Notes: a model not told the origin generated them from the letters alone. Shown: positions 46,962 to 56,399, counted from the first letter of the stretch. The stretch: 64,000 bases of DNA from Agromyces soli (GCF_022811605.1 NZ_CP094533.1:1860001-1924000), one strand, 5' to 3'. A program made the numbers and translations.

Positions 46962-46967
46962 TAGCAT
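46962..46967 (+). promoter_or_regulatory. -10 box before the Pro/Glu-rich membrane protein gene
   Basis: TAGCAT, 41 bases before ATG 47009; a GGAGGGAGC ribosome site follows. Restarts transcription after the rpoC terminator. Confidence 0.5.
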
Positions 46968-47008
46968 GAGCCGAATCGGTCACACGGGGTGCCCGGAGGG
47001 AGCAGACC

Positions 47009-48079
47009 ATGACGAGCACGACGCCCGGAGACGACGAGCCGACGCGCGCGAGCGACGACTCGGCCGCGAACGCCGACCTCACGCCCGCAGCGCGCGGTGC
47101 GGACACCGAGCACCCGACCGCGGTGCTCCCGGAACCCGTCGCGACGACCGGCGCGGATGCCTCGCAGCCCGCCTCGCCCGCGGAGGAGCCCGAATCGCCC
47201 GCCGACGAAGCTGCGGCCGACGACACGGCGCACGACGCGAGCCCGGCCCCCGAGCCCGCGAGCGCGGCTCTCGGCGAGGCCCCCGGCGTCATCGAGGAGC
47301 CGGAGCCCGCGAGCGAGGACCTCGACGCCAACGCCAGGCTCGACGCCGCCGTGCAGCGCGCCGGCGTGGTGCCCGGCGGCGACGCGCCCGCCGAGGAATA
47401 CCCGGAGCCCGTGGCGGCGGACACGGTCCGCCGCGAGACCTACGTGCCCGCGGGCGCTGCGGCGGGCACCGCGGCAGGCGCGGCCACGCTCGCCCCGGAG
47501 CCCGGCTACGCGGCCGGCCCGCAGACCGTGTACGTGCAGGCTCCCGAGCCGCCGAAGGCGAAGGGCAACCGCGGCTTCGGCATCCTCGTCGCCCTCATCG
47601 GCACCGTGCTCTTCGCCGCGCTGTACCTGGGCGCCGCGTACCTGCTGCTGCTCAGCCAGGGCGACGCGGGCTCGGCGACCGAGCAGCTCACCCAGTTCGC
47701 CGCCAAGCAGCTGTTCTGGGTGCCCGTCGCGGTGTTCTTCCTCGGCTTCGCGCTGCTCGCCGCGATCGTCAACAAGGGCGGCTGGTGGTGCTACGCGGTG
47801 TTCGGCCTGCTCGTCGCCGTCGCCGTGTACTTCTCCTACGTGGGCGGCGCGCTCTGGTCGGTCGCGTGGACGATCACCCCGGGCGACGTGCCCGGCTTCG
47901 TGGCGCAGCGCTGGCTCGACCCCTTCGCGATCGTCGCGGCCGTCATCGCCCGGGAGATCCCGATCTGGCTCGGCGGCTGGATCGCGGCTCGCGGCCGCAA
48001 GGTGACCGAGCGCAACCGGCTCGCCCTCGAGGCCTACGACCGCGAGATCGCGGCGGGGCCGCAGGCGCAGCCGCGCTGA
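47009..48079 (+). CDS. Membrane protein with long acidic Ala/Pro-rich N-terminus
   Basis: A 356-residue protein. Residues 1-185 are low-complexity Ala/Pro/Glu/Asp sequence with no hydrophobic segment and should lie in the cytoplasm. Four membrane segments follow: FGILVALIGTVLFAALYLGA, LFWVPVAVFFLGFALLAAI, WWCYAVFGLLVAVAVYFSYV and a last weaker helix near FAIVAAVIAREIPIWLGGWI. It ends with a basic helix ARGRKVTERNRLAL. ATG 47009 follows GGAGGGAGCAGACC. Homologues next to rpoC are familiar in Microbacteriaceae, but no function is assigned. Confidence 0.8.
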   Translation: MTSTTPGDDEPTRASDDSAANADLTPAARGADTEHPTAVLPEPVATTGADASQPASPAEEPESPADEAAADDTAHDASPAPEPASAALGEAPGVIEEPEPASEDLDANARLDAAVQRAGVVPGGDAPAEEYPEPVAADTVRRETYVPAGAAAGTAAGAATLAPEPGYAAGPQTVYVQAPEPPKAKGNRGFGILVALIGTVLFAALYLGAAYLLLLSQGDAGSATEQLTQFAAKQLFWVPVAVFFLGFALLAAIVNKGGWWCYAVFGLLVAVAVYFSYVGGALWSVAWTITPGDVPGFVAQRWLDPFAIVAAVIAREIPIWLGGWIAARGRKVTERNRLALEAYDREIAAGPQAQPR

Positions 48080-48086
48080 GCGCGGG

Positions 48087-48857
48087 CTACTCGCAGCCGA
48101 GCTCGGCGGCCGCGGCGCCGAGCTCGAGCTCCGCGCCCCAGTCGGCGAACGCGAGCTGCGCATCGCCGTCGGTCTCGGCGAGCGTGAGCGCCCGGGGGAG
48201 CGGCGGGCCGTAGCGCTCCACGACGAGCACGCCGGCGCGGCTGTCGCTCGCCCCGATCTGGACGGCGAGCGTCTCGCCGTCGCCGCTCGGGGCGGCGACC
48301 GACAGCTCGGCCCCGGAGAGGATCGCCTCGAGCAGGACCTCCGGGTCGGTGAAGGGCGCCCACTGGGCGACCGCCGGGTCGGTGCCGACCGTGCAGACCC
48401 CCTCGACGAGCTCGGGCCGCTCGCTCGCGGCGGCGAAGGCGGGATTGCCCCGCACCGCGGTGCGGCCCTCGTCGACGAGCATCGAGGTCGAGACGCCGTC
48501 GGCCGCGAGGCTCGCGCGGAACGCACCCGCCCGCCCCGCGTAGTCGACCGTGATCGTGCGCCCCGGCAGCAGCTCGCCCTCCTCCGAGGTGAGGAACTCG
48601 TGCACCGTTCCGGTCACCGCGACCGAGCCGCCGCCGCGCACCGCGTCGAGGATCCGATCGGCGAGCTCGGCCTGCGGCACGAGCCAGAGGCCGTTGCCGC
48701 TGGCGCCGTCGAAGGACTCCGCGTCGATCCCGGGCGGCGCGGTCGGCAGCGGGGGCGTCGCGGCGCAGCCGACGAGCAGCAACGGTGCGGCGAGCAGGAG
48801 GGCCGTGCGGATGCCGCGACGGCGCCCCGCCGGCCGTGCGCCGTCGGCCCGGCTCAT
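48087..48857 (-). CDS. Lipoprotein of unknown function
   Basis: A 256-residue lipoprotein: basic n-region, hydrophobic core TALLLAAPLLLVGC with Cys31 in the lipobox LVGC, then SGNGLWLVPQAELADRILDAVRGGGSVAVTG and a beta-rich body. The plan (strands such as TITVDYAGRAGAFRASL and GRTAVRGNPAF) resembles LppX/LprG-like outer-surface lipoproteins in layout only. Its ATG overlaps the stop of the preceding gene (ATGA), so both are made together. It lies at the edge of the type VII secretion locus and is convergent with the 47009 gene. Confidence 0.72.
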   Translation of the reverse strand: MSRADGARPAGRRRGIRTALLLAAPLLLVGCAATPPLPTAPPGIDAESFDGASGNGLWLVPQAELADRILDAVRGGGSVAVTGTVHEFLTSEEGELLPGRTITVDYAGRAGAFRASLAADGVSTSMLVDEGRTAVRGNPAFAAASERPELVEGVCTVGTDPAVAQWAPFTDPEVLLEAILSGAELSVAAPSGDGETLAVQIGASDSRAGVLVVERYGPPLPRALTLAETDGDAQLAFADWGAELELGAAAAELGCE

Positions 48858-49399
48858 GAGGAGGCGTCCGCGGCGCAGACGCTGGCTCCGCGCTGGCCGG
48901 AGAGCGTCGCGGCGTCGAGCGAGACCTCGCCCTCGGTGCCGCCGGGGCGGACGACGAAGCAGCTGCGGTCGTCGGCGAGGCCGGCGGCGGCCGGGATCCA
49001 CGCCTCCGTGCCGCGCACGAGCCCGCTCAGGTCGGACTGGCTGCCGTCGCCGTCGACGACGAAGAGCTGGTAGTCGGCGTCGGGCCCGGACCAGTCGAGT
49101 CGCAGGTTGCCGGACTCGACCGAGGCGCTGAGGCCCTCGACGCGCACGCTCGAATCGGTCGCCATCGACACGATCCACCAGGCGAGGGCGCCGGCGAGCG
49201 CGAGGAAGGTGAGGCCGACCGAGACGAGGAACGCCGGGTGCAGCCACCAGCGTCGCGTGCGCGGCGGGGCCTCGGCGAGCTCGGGCAGCACGGAGGAGCC
49301 GCTGCCGAGGGCGCGGGCGCCGCCGGCGACGCGGGTCGGCGCGGGCGTCTGGCCGAGCGCGGCCGGCCCTGCGGCGGGCGGCGGCGTGCGGTCGGTCAT
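48854..49399 (-). CDS. Single-pass membrane protein with Fn3-like exterior domain
   Basis: A 181-residue protein. A Pro/Ala-rich cytoplasmic start (residues 1-45), RTRRWWLHPAFLVSVGLTF-LALAGALAWWIV as membrane helix (about 50-78), then an exterior domain of about 100 residues with VRVEGLSASVESGNLRLDWSGPDADYQLFVVDGDG, which reads like a fibronectin type III fold, and two cysteines (SCFVVRP, ASVCAADASS) that could bridge. It shares a transcript with the lipoprotein downstream. Divergent from the secreted-protein gene at 49523. No function known. Confidence 0.72.
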   Translation of the reverse strand: MTDRTPPPAAGPAALGQTPAPTRVAGGARALGSGSSVLPELAEAPPRTRRWWLHPAFLVSVGLTFLALAGALAWWIVSMATDSSVRVEGLSASVESGNLRLDWSGPDADYQLFVVDGDGSQSDLSGLVRGTEAWIPAAAGLADDRSCFVVRPGGTEGEVSLDAATLSGQRGASVCAADASS

Positions 49400-49473
49400 C
49401 TCGGCTCCCTCGGGGTCGAACGGCTCGGCGGCGCGCAGCGGGCCCGGCCCGGCCGCGCGACCGCGTACCATGC

Positions 49474-49479
49474 TATATC
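49474..49479 (+). promoter_or_regulatory. -10 candidate of the secretion-locus transcript
   Basis: TATATC inside the AT-rich patch TACCATGCTATATC, 44 bases before GTG 49523. A hairpin CCCCG-AAC-GGGG-type (49490-49501) lies in the leader before the AGGAGGGGGA ribosome site. Confidence 0.45.
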
Positions 49480-49522
49480 GGTGCGCCTGCCCCGAACGGG
49501 GCACGCGAGGAGGGGGACCGGA

Positions 49523-50632
49523 GTGGGCAGCACGCGACGACGGCTCGGCGCCGCCGCGCTGTCGATGCTGCTCGCGGTGCTGGCCGCTCTCGCGACGGCC
49601 TCGCCGGCCGGGGCCGCGGACGACGCGCCCCCGGGGGCCGGCTCGGGCGACGTCGCGATCCCGTACCGCGGCAGCACCACGATCGACATCGCGGCGCCGT
49701 GGCGGATCACCGACTGCCGGGTGCCCGCGCAGGCGACACCGCTCGTCGTCGGCTGCGACGAGCGCAGCATCTCGCTCGCCGCCCCCGACTACGACCCCGA
49801 CGCCGCGGCCGTCGCCGTCCCCGTCCCCCTCACCGACGGCCGCATCACGACCCTCGCCGAGTACCGGGTGAGCCTCGAGGCCCCCGAGACGCCGAGCGCG
49901 GAGCCCGGCCGGGCGATCCGGCCGACCGCCGCGGGCGCCCTCCTCCGCCTGCCGATCTCCGAGCTCGGCGTCGAGTGCGCGGTGTGCGACGCCGGCGGTC
50001 GCCTCCGCGCCGTCGCCGTGCACCCCGCCGAGGCGGGCTCGCTCTGGGCGACGCCGACGCACCTCGTCTTCCGGGCCGCGCAGGGCTACACCGGCCCGGC
50101 CGAGCTCGTCTACCGCTTCGCCGACGACTACGGCACCTGGTCGCCGGAGGGCGTGATCCAGGCATCCGTGCTCCGCCCGGCTGCGGCGCCGCTCGTGACG
50201 AGCGACCTCGTCGTCGCCCTCGACGACGGGGCGGCCGAGCTCTCGCTCGAACAGCTCGCCTTCGTGCTCGGCGACGACGAGCTCGTGCTCGTCGGCTGCG
50301 GCACCGCGATCCGCGGGCAGCTGCAGTGCGACGCCGACGGCGCGATCGACTACCGCGGCGACGGCGCCGCCGACCAGTTCGCCGTGCAGCTCGCGACCAC
50401 CGGCGGCGAGCAGGCGCTCGCCTCGGTGACGCTCGTGCCGGCCGGCGACGACGGGGCGGATGCCGCGTCCGCGTCCCTGCGGCCGGGCACGGCCCCGATC
50501 GCGAAGCCGAAGCAGGGCAAGCAGGGCGTCGCGAGCGCGATCGTCCCGCGCCGGCCCGTCGAAGACCACCACGGCGCGGGCGGCCTGCTCGCCCCGCTCC
50601 TCGCCACCCTCGACCGTGTGGGGGCCCGATGA
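49523..50632 (+). CDS. Secreted beta-domain protein of the type VII locus
   Basis: A 369-residue exported protein. GTG 49523 gives a signal peptide: basic STRRRLG, hydrophobic AAALSMLLAVLAALATA, cleavage near ASPAGAA-DD (residue about 30). Three beta-rich units follow: one with WRITDCRVPAQATPLVVGC, one with RAAQGYTGPAELVYRFADDYG (Ig-like/cadherin-type), and one with VVALDDGAAELSLEQLAFVLGDDELVLVGCG. Cysteine pairs suggest disulfides. The tail is Lys/Pro/Gln-rich and ends with a short hydrophobic stretch GLLAPLLATL. It lies 22 bases before the EssC-like ATPase gene, so it is likely part of the apparatus or a surface partner. Confidence 0.75.
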   Translation: MGSTRRRLGAAALSMLLAVLAALATASPAGAADDAPPGAGSGDVAIPYRGSTTIDIAAPWRITDCRVPAQATPLVVGCDERSISLAAPDYDPDAAAVAVPVPLTDGRITTLAEYRVSLEAPETPSAEPGRAIRPTAAGALLRLPISELGVECAVCDAGGRLRAVAVHPAEAGSLWATPTHLVFRAAQGYTGPAELVYRFADDYGTWSPEGVIQASVLRPAAAPLVTSDLVVALDDGAAELSLEQLAFVLGDDELVLVGCGTAIRGQLQCDADGAIDYRGDGAADQFAVQLATTGGEQALASVTLVPAGDDGADAASASLRPGTAPIAKPKQGKQGVASAIVPRRPVEDHHGAGGLLAPLLATLDRVGAR

Positions 50633-50654
50633 CCAGTCGCTGGAGGCGCACGCC

Positions 50655-53600
50655 ATGAGCCTGAGACTCACGATCGATCGCACCGCGAGCGCCGACGCCG
50701 CGGGCAGCTGGGCGCTCGACGTCGACGAGGCGACCACCGTCGGCGAGGTCGCCGAGTCGCTCGGGCTGCCGAGCGAGGCGCTCGACCCGCTCGCCGGTCC
50801 CGCGGCGCCGCTCGCGGAGAGCACGCTGCTCTCCGGGGCGACCCTGCCTGCGGCGGCCGACGCCTCGCTGCAGCCGGGCACGCTCCGCCTCGAGCTCGTC
50901 GGCGGCCCCTACGCGGGCGAGACGGCACCGGTGGCCAGGGGCGGCGCCGTGACCGTCGGCAGCGCCGCCGGTGCGACCCTCGCCATCGCCGACGACGCGC
51001 TGGCGCCCACCCACGCGACCTTCACGATCGCCGACGGCGTCTCCGCCGACGGCCGGCCGGCTCCGCTCGGCGCGACCGTCGAACCCGCGCCCGGCGCCGC
51101 CGTCTGGGTGAACGGGCAGCCCATCGAGGGCCCGACGCCGATCGTGCCCGCCGACCTCGTGCAGCTCGGCAGCAGCGTCGTCCGCCTCGGCATCGCCCCG
51201 GCCGCCGACGCCGACCTGACCCGCGATGCGCTCGGCGACCGCGGCTTCAACCGCCCGTCGCGCATCCGCCCCGCCGCGGAGCAGCCCGTCGTGCCGCTGC
51301 CCGGCGACCGTCCGGAGGACCCGGACCAGTCGCCGCTGCCGTGGCTGTCGGCGATCATCCCCGTCGTCCTCGGCGTGACGATGGCCGTGGTCTTCGGCCG
51401 CCCGATCATGCTCCTGATGGCCGCGGCGAGCCCGATCATGGTCGTCGGCTCCTTCCTCACCAACCGCAAGCTGGCGAAGAAGAAGGGCGTGAAGACCGAG
51501 CAGCAGTGGATCGAGGAGGTCCGCATCGCCGAACGCCGCATCGACGAGCTCGCGAAGCGCCAGCGGATCGAGCGCTGGTACCGGCTGCCCGACCCCGTGG
51601 TCATCCTCGACATCGCCACCCGGCCGCTCTCCCGGCTCTGGGAACGGCGGCGCAGCGACGTCGACGCGCTCTCGATGCGCGTGGGCGTCGCCGAGGTCGC
51701 CCTCGACGTGCGCTTCGAGGGCGGCGGGCGCGACCGCGGCGAGGCCCGTCGCGTCGGCGTCTCCCCGGCGCCCGTCGCGGCCGAGCTCCGCGCCGGGCCC
51801 CTCGGCATCGCCGGCCCGCAGGACGCCGTGCGCTCGGTGGCCCGCTCCGTCGTCGCGAGCTGGGCGACCCTGCGCTCGCCGCGCGACGCCGAGCTCGTCG
51901 TCGTCTGCCCCGACGACGCCGCGCCCGACTGGTCGTGGGTGCAGTGGCTCCCGCACGCCGGCGGCGGCGGGGCGGCCGCCTCGATCGGCAACACCGACGA
52001 CACCCGCCGCGAGCGGGTGCGCGAGCTCGGCGTGCTGCTCGAGCAGCGGATGCGGCAGTCGGGGCAGCGGGGCGCCGAGCCGCCGAGCGACGTGCTCGTC
52101 GTCGTCGACGGTGCGCGCGAGTACCGCATGCTGCCCGGGATGGTGCCGCTCCTCGAGCACGGGGCGAGCCACGGCATCCACGTCGTCGCGCTCGACTCCG
52201 AGCGCGCGCGGCTTCCCGAGGAGGCGAAGAGCGTCGTCGCGATCGACCACGGCGACCCCGCGATGGCGCGCGTCGAGACCGGCGCGGAGTACTGGCCGAT
52301 CGTGCTCGTCGACGGCCTGTCGACCGCGCACTGCGAGCGGCTCGCCCGCAGCCTCTGCTCGCTGCGGCACGTGAGCGGGGTCGGCGACGACGCCATGCTG
52401 CCCACCGCGGTGCGCTTCGCCGAGCTGATGAAGCTCGACCTCGACGACCCGGAGCCGCTCGTGCGGCGCTGGTCGACGCATCCCCGCAACACCTTCGTCG
52501 TCGTCGGCGCGACGGGCGAGGGCGAGTTCGCGATCGACATCTCCCGCGACGGGCCGCACGCGCTCGTCGCCGGCACCACCGGCTCCGGCAAGTCCGAGTT
52601 CCTGCAGGCGCTCGTCGTGAGCCTCGCGATGGCGAACCGGCCCGACGCCCTGAACTTCGTGCTCGTCGACTACAAGGGCGGCTCCGCCTTCGCCGACTGC
52701 GAGCGGCTGCCGCACACCGTCGGCATGGTGACGAACCTCGACGCCCGGGAGACCGAGCGCGCGCTCGCCTCGCTCGATGCCGAGCTGAAGCGCCGCGAGA
52801 AGGTGCTCCGCGACATGAGCGCGAAGGACGTGGACTCGGCCTGGGCGAAGGACGCCGACACGGCCGCCCGCCGCGGCCTCGCCCGGCTCATGATCGTCAT
52901 CGACGAGTTCGCCGAGCTCCGCACCGAACTGCCGGAGTTCATCGACGGCCTCGTCCGCATCGCCCGCGTCGGCCGCTCGCTCGGCGTGAACCTCGTGCTC
53001 GCCACGCAGCGGCCCTCGGGCGTCGTCACGCCCGAGATGCAGTCGAACATCAACCTGCGCGTCGCGCTGCGGGTCACCGACCGGGCCGACTCGGCCGACA
53101 TCCTCGGTTCGGGCGAGGCCGCGCTGATCAGCGCCTCGACGCCCGGCCGGGGCTACGTGCGCACGGGCCCGGCCTCGGCGCCCGCGCCGTTCCAGACCGC
53201 GCGCGTGGCGGGCATCCGGCCGGGCGTGCAGCGCCAGGTCAAGGTGCTGCCGCGCAAGGCGCCGCTCGAGTGGGACGAGCTCGGCTACCCCGTGCGCTAC
53301 CCCAAGCCGGTCTCGACGCAGGCGCAGAACACCGACCACGACGACACCGACCTGCGCGCGATCGTGAACCTCATCACCGCCGCGACGGTGCAGCTCGGCG
53401 TGCCGAAGAACCCCTCGCCGTGGCTCATGCCGCTGCCGACGGTGCTGCCGCTCGAGAAGTTCCAGGACGAGGCGATCCCCGAGCAGTCGATCGTGCTCGG
53501 CCTCGAGGACGTCCCCGGTGAGCAGTCGCAGCGCAGCCTCACCTGGCGCGTCGACGAGGGCTCGCACGTGCTCTTCCTCGGCGGGGCGATGTCGGGCCGC

Positions 53601-54986
53601 ACGACGGCGCTGCGCACCATGCTCGGCCAGCTCGTGCAGGAGTTCTCGCCGGCCGACCTGCACCTCTACGTCATCGACTTCGGCAACGGCGCGCTGCTGC
53701 CGCTCGTCGACGCGCCGCACACCGGCGCCGTCGTCACGCAGCTCGACGCCGACCGGCTGCCCCGGCTCGTGCAGCGGCTGCTCGAGGAGCTCGGCCGCCG
53801 CCAGGCGGTGCTCTCGGCCGCGGGCGTCGGGCACATCTCGGAGCAGCGCGCCCAGTCCACGCCGGAGACCCGCCTGCCGTACGCGGTCGTCGCGGTGGAC
53901 GGCTGGGAGCGGATGCTCTCGACGATGAATCCCGACCAGCTCGTCACCTTCCGCGACCAGTTCATGCGGGTGCTCCGCGAGGGACCGGCGGTCGGGGTGC
54001 GGGTGCTCCTCACGGGCGACCGCGGCATCACGGGCGACAAGGTCGTCGCGTTCGTCGACGAGCAGTACGTGCTGCCGATGCGCGACATCGCCGACTACCG
54101 CACCGCCGGCATCCTCGCCCGCGACATCCCGCTCGACCTGGCGCCCGGCCGAGTGCTGTTCGGCGCCGCCGGCGCCGAGGCGCAGCTCGCGGTGCTGAGC
54201 CGCGACACGAGCGGCGAGGCGCAGACCACGGCGCTCCGCCGCATCGTCGAGCAGGTCCGCGACCACTACGACCAGTTCCCGCAGCTGCAGTCCCTGCCCT
54301 CGCCGTTCCGGGTCGACCCGCTGCCCGGGCACTACGCCCTCACGGCGGCGTACGAGCTGCCGCTCGGCGACTCGGGGCCCGCCGACGGCCCCGTCGTCGC
54401 GGTCGGCGGCGACCTGCTGTCGCGGTTCACGCTCGACTGGCCCGCCGACGGCGGCTTCCTCGTCACCGGGGCGCGCAAGTCCGGCCGCTCCTCGGCGCTC
54501 GCCGCGATCGTGCACCAGCTGGCCTGGCGCAAGACCCCGCTCGTCGTCGTGTCGACCCGCGATTCGATCCTCACCGAGGTCGCCGGGGCGCACAGCATCC
54601 CGGTCGTGCAGGGCGGCGACCTGACGCCCGCCGAGCTCGACCCGATCCTCGACGCCGCCGGCGAGCACGTCACCGTCGTCGTCGACGACGCCGAGCAGTA
54701 CAAGAACGCGCCCCTCGAGCACGCCCTCACGGGGGCGAAGCACCGGGCGACGTTCATCGTCGCGGCCGACTCCGAGTCGCTGTCGACCCTGTTCGGCGGC
54801 CCGGTGGTCGAGGCCAAGCGCTCGCGGCGCGCGCTGCTGCTGCGGCCGGAGTCGACGATCATGGGCACGCAGGCGATCGGCACGCCCGTGCCGAAGTTCA
54901 TGCTGGGCCGGGGCACGCCCGGCACGGCGGTGCTCACGACGCCCGGCGGATGGCTGCCGGTGCGCGTGCCGGACATTCGGCAGTAG
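50655..54986 (+). CDS. Type VII secretion ATPase, EssC/EccC-like (FHA - 2 TM - 3 FtsK/SpoIIIE domains)
   Basis: 1443 residues, motor of a WXG100 secretion system. Order: an EssC-type N-terminal beta domain (1-75), FHA-like domain (about 78-185), two membrane helices (about 230-270), then three FtsK/SpoIIIE ATPase domains. Domain 1 has an intact Walker A GTTGSGKS (near 639-646) and Walker B MIVIDEFAEL. Domains 2 and 3 carry GGAMSGRT (near 976) and GARKSGRS (near 1272): Lys is replaced by Arg, so they probably bind nucleotide poorly and serve in substrate binding or control, as known for degenerate domains of the family. ATG 50655 follows TGGAGGCGCACGCC. Confidence 0.93.
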   Translation: MSLRLTIDRTASADAAGSWALDVDEATTVGEVAESLGLPSEALDPLAGPAAPLAESTLLSGATLPAAADASLQPGTLRLELVGGPYAGETAPVARGGAVTVGSAAGATLAIADDALAPTHATFTIADGVSADGRPAPLGATVEPAPGAAVWVNGQPIEGPTPIVPADLVQLGSSVVRLGIAPAADADLTRDALGDRGFNRPSRIRPAAEQPVVPLPGDRPEDPDQSPLPWLSAIIPVVLGVTMAVVFGRPIMLLMAAASPIMVVGSFLTNRKLAKKKGVKTEQQWIEEVRIAERRIDELAKRQRIERWYRLPDPVVILDIATRPLSRLWERRRSDVDALSMRVGVAEVALDVRFEGGGRDRGEARRVGVSPAPVAAELRAGPLGIAGPQDAVRSVARSVVASWATLRSPRDAELVVVCPDDAAPDWSWVQWLPHAGGGGAAASIGNTDDTRRERVRELGVLLEQRMRQSGQRGAEPPSDVLVVVDGAREYRMLPGMVPLLEHGASHGIHVVALDSERARLPEEAKSVVAIDHGDPAMARVETGAEYWPIVLVDGLSTAHCERLARSLCSLRHVSGVGDDAMLPTAVRFAELMKLDLDDPEPLVRRWSTHPRNTFVVVGATGEGEFAIDISRDGPHALVAGTTGSGKSEFLQALVVSLAMANRPDALNFVLVDYKGGSAFADCERLPHTVGMVTNLDARETERALASLDAELKRREKVLRDMSAKDVDSAWAKDADTAARRGLARLMIVIDEFAELRTELPEFIDGLVRIARVGRSLGVNLVLATQRPSGVVTPEMQSNINLRVALRVTDRADSADILGSGEAALISASTPGRGYVRTGPASAPAPFQTARVAGIRPGVQRQVKVLPRKAPLEWDELGYPVRYPKPVSTQAQNTDHDDTDLRAIVNLITAATVQLGVPKNPSPWLMPLPTVLPLEKFQDEAIPEQSIVLGLEDVPGEQSQRSLTWRVDEGSHVLFLGGAMSGRTTALRTMLGQLVQEFSPADLHLYVIDFGNGALLPLVDAPHTGAVVTQLDADRLPRLVQRLLEELGRRQAVLSAAGVGHISEQRAQSTPETRLPYAVVAVDGWERMLSTMNPDQLVTFRDQFMRVLREGPAVGVRVLLTGDRGITGDKVVAFVDEQYVLPMRDIADYRTAGILARDIPLDLAPGRVLFGAAGAEAQLAVLSRDTSGEAQTTALRRIVEQVRDHYDQFPQLQSLPSPFRVDPLPGHYALTAAYELPLGDSGPADGPVVAVGGDLLSRFTLDWPADGGFLVTGARKSGRSSALAAIVHQLAWRKTPLVVVSTRDSILTEVAGAHSIPVVQGGDLTPAELDPILDAAGEHVTVVVDDAEQYKNAPLEHALTGAKHRATFIVAADSESLSTLFGGPVVEAKRSRRALLLRPESTIMGTQAIGTPVPKFMLGRGTPGTAVLTTPGGWLPVRVPDIRQ

Positions 54987-55004
54987 GCGCCCTCCGGCGC
55001 ACGT

Positions 55005-55010
55005 AGACTG
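55005..55010 (+). promoter_or_regulatory. -10 box before the FHA zinc-ribbon gene
   Basis: TAGACT, giving a start near 55017 and a leader of about 50 bases. Confidence 0.5.
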
Positions 55011-55066
55011 GCCGGGCTGGACCCGGGGGAATCGGGCCCGAGCCCGTCGAGAAGGGGATGATCCGA

Positions 55067-55675
55067 GTGGCCTCTGCCCGCTGCGCGTACTGCGATGCGA
55101 CGCTGGAGCCGAACAGCATGTACTGCCTCTCGTGCGGTCAGCTGATCCCGCAGGCCCAGAGCGCACCGCCCGTGCCCGCGCCGTTCGCCGGCGCGAAGCC
55201 CGCGCCGAGCGCGGCCCCGGTCGCCCAGGCGCCGGTGCAGGCGGCTCCCGTCGAGCCCGTGCCGCTGCCGCGCTCCCTGCCGTGGCAGCAGACCCCGCGG
55301 GTCGAGACGATGCCGGCGCCGCCGACCGCAGCGCCGGCCGCCGTCGAGCGCGTCGAACTGCTGTTCTCCACCGGCCAGCGCGTCGTCGTCGAGGGCGCCG
55401 CGGTCGTCGGCCGCAAGCCCGCGGACACTGCGCTCGCGATGGGCGCCCGCGCCGTCGAGGTCCTCGACGACACCCGCTCGGTGTCGCGCGTGCACCTCTT
55501 CCTCGAGGTCGCCGGAGGCGGCATCACGGTCGGCGACGCCGGCTCGGCGAACGGCTCGCGCCTCGAGCGCGGCGGCCGCGAGATCGAGCTCGAGAGCGCC
55601 GGCACCCGGGTGCCCGCCGTCATCGGCGACACGGTCTGGCTGGGCGACCTGAGCTTCGTCATCCAGGCGGCGTAG
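55067..55675 (+). CDS. Zinc-ribbon plus FHA-domain protein
   Basis: A 202-residue protein. An N-terminal zinc ribbon (CAYC at residues 6-9 and CLSC 13 residues later), a Pro/Ala-rich linker of about 70 residues, then an FHA phosphothreonine-binding domain: VVGRKPADT, SVSRVHLFLEV (conserved Ser-x-x-His) and GDAGSANGSRLERGG. It should sense a Thr-phosphorylated partner, common in type VII loci. GTG 55067 is preferred because AAGGGG lies 9 bases before it; ATG 55058 abuts that site. Its last 17 bases overlap the convergent gene. Confidence 0.85.
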   Translation: MASARCAYCDATLEPNSMYCLSCGQLIPQAQSAPPVPAPFAGAKPAPSAAPVAQAPVQAAPVEPVPLPRSLPWQQTPRVETMPAPPTAAPAAVERVELLFSTGQRVVVEGAAVVGRKPADTALAMGARAVEVLDDTRSVSRVHLFLEVAGGGITVGDAGSANGSRLERGGREIELESAGTRVPAVIGDTVWLGDLSFVIQAA

Positions 55676-56399
55676 GCCACGCGGGGTCGAGCAGCGGGCC
55701 CTTCCACGCGGTGAACGGCAGCGCCTGCTCGAACAGCGCGTGCGGGATGCCGCGGGCGGATGCCTCGGCGAGCAGCAGCTGCACGGCCGTCGCGGCGATG
55801 TCGTCGGTGAGCACGGCGTCCATCAGCAGCGGCACGAGCCCGCGCCTCGCGCCGTCGGGCCAGCGGCCGTAGAGGCCGATGCGGGAGGCGGCGCCCCGAT
55901 CGCTCAGCCGGGCGCGCAGCGCCTCGCCGTCGCGCACGCCGAGTTCGCAGAGCAGGGTGCCGTTGCCGGCCTTCAGCGCGAGCCCGCCGGCCTGGCCGAA
56001 GATCGGCACCGCGCGCAGCCGCGCCGTGCGCGGGCGGTCGTTCAGCACGCCGATGAAGGCGAGCTGCGACCACGGGATCTCGGGCAGCCCCGCGGTCGAG
56101 ACGCCCGTGTCGGTGACGACGAGGACGGGGGCGCCGGGTGCGAGCAGCAGCCGCAGCATCCGCCCCCGCAGCACGCTCGTGACGAGCAGGCCGCAGGCCG
56201 CGAGCCCGAAGACGACGACGAGACCGATCGTGAACCAGCTGCCGAAGCCCGTGGCTACGAGCGCGACGACGCCCGCGGCGGCGAGCCCGATGAGCACCCA
56301 GCCCGTCGTGATGAACCGTCGGTTCCATCGCGGCACCGAGGCCGCTTTGGCGGGATCGGGCTGCGCGACGAAGCGCACCGGGCCGGCCGGGACGGTCAT
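55659..56399 (-). CDS. Two-helix membrane protein of the type VII locus (copy-like pair, second)
   Basis: A 246-residue protein: short cytoplasmic N-terminus, two membrane helices (FITTGWVLIGLAAAGVVALVA and WFTIGLVVVFGLAACGLLVTS), then a soluble domain with LLAPGAPVLVVTDTGVSTAGLPEIPWSQLAFIGVLND, which looks PH-like (bacterial PH/YdbT type). It ends FTAWKGPLLDPAWPTPPG. Its start overlaps the stop of the upstream gene by one base, and its end overlaps the FHA gene by 17 bases tail to tail. Function unknown; a membrane element of the secretion locus is plausible. Confidence 0.72.
   Translation of the reverse strand: MTVPAGPVRFVAQPDPAKAASVPRWNRRFITTGWVLIGLAAAGVVALVATGFGSWFTIGLVVVFGLAACGLLVTSVLRGRMLRLLLAPGAPVLVVTDTGVSTAGLPEIPWSQLAFIGVLNDRPRTARLRAVPIFGQAGGLALKAGNGTLLCELGVRDGEALRARLSDRGAASRIGLYGRWPDGARRGLVPLLMDAVLTDDIAATAVQLLLAEASARGIPHALFEQALPFTAWKGPLLDPAWPTPPG

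Noticed and set aside
49845-55166. Leftward open frame of about 1773 codons opposite the EssC-like gene
   Set aside because: Mirror of codon bias; repeated Arg/Asp/Glu/His tracts with no fold-like pattern.
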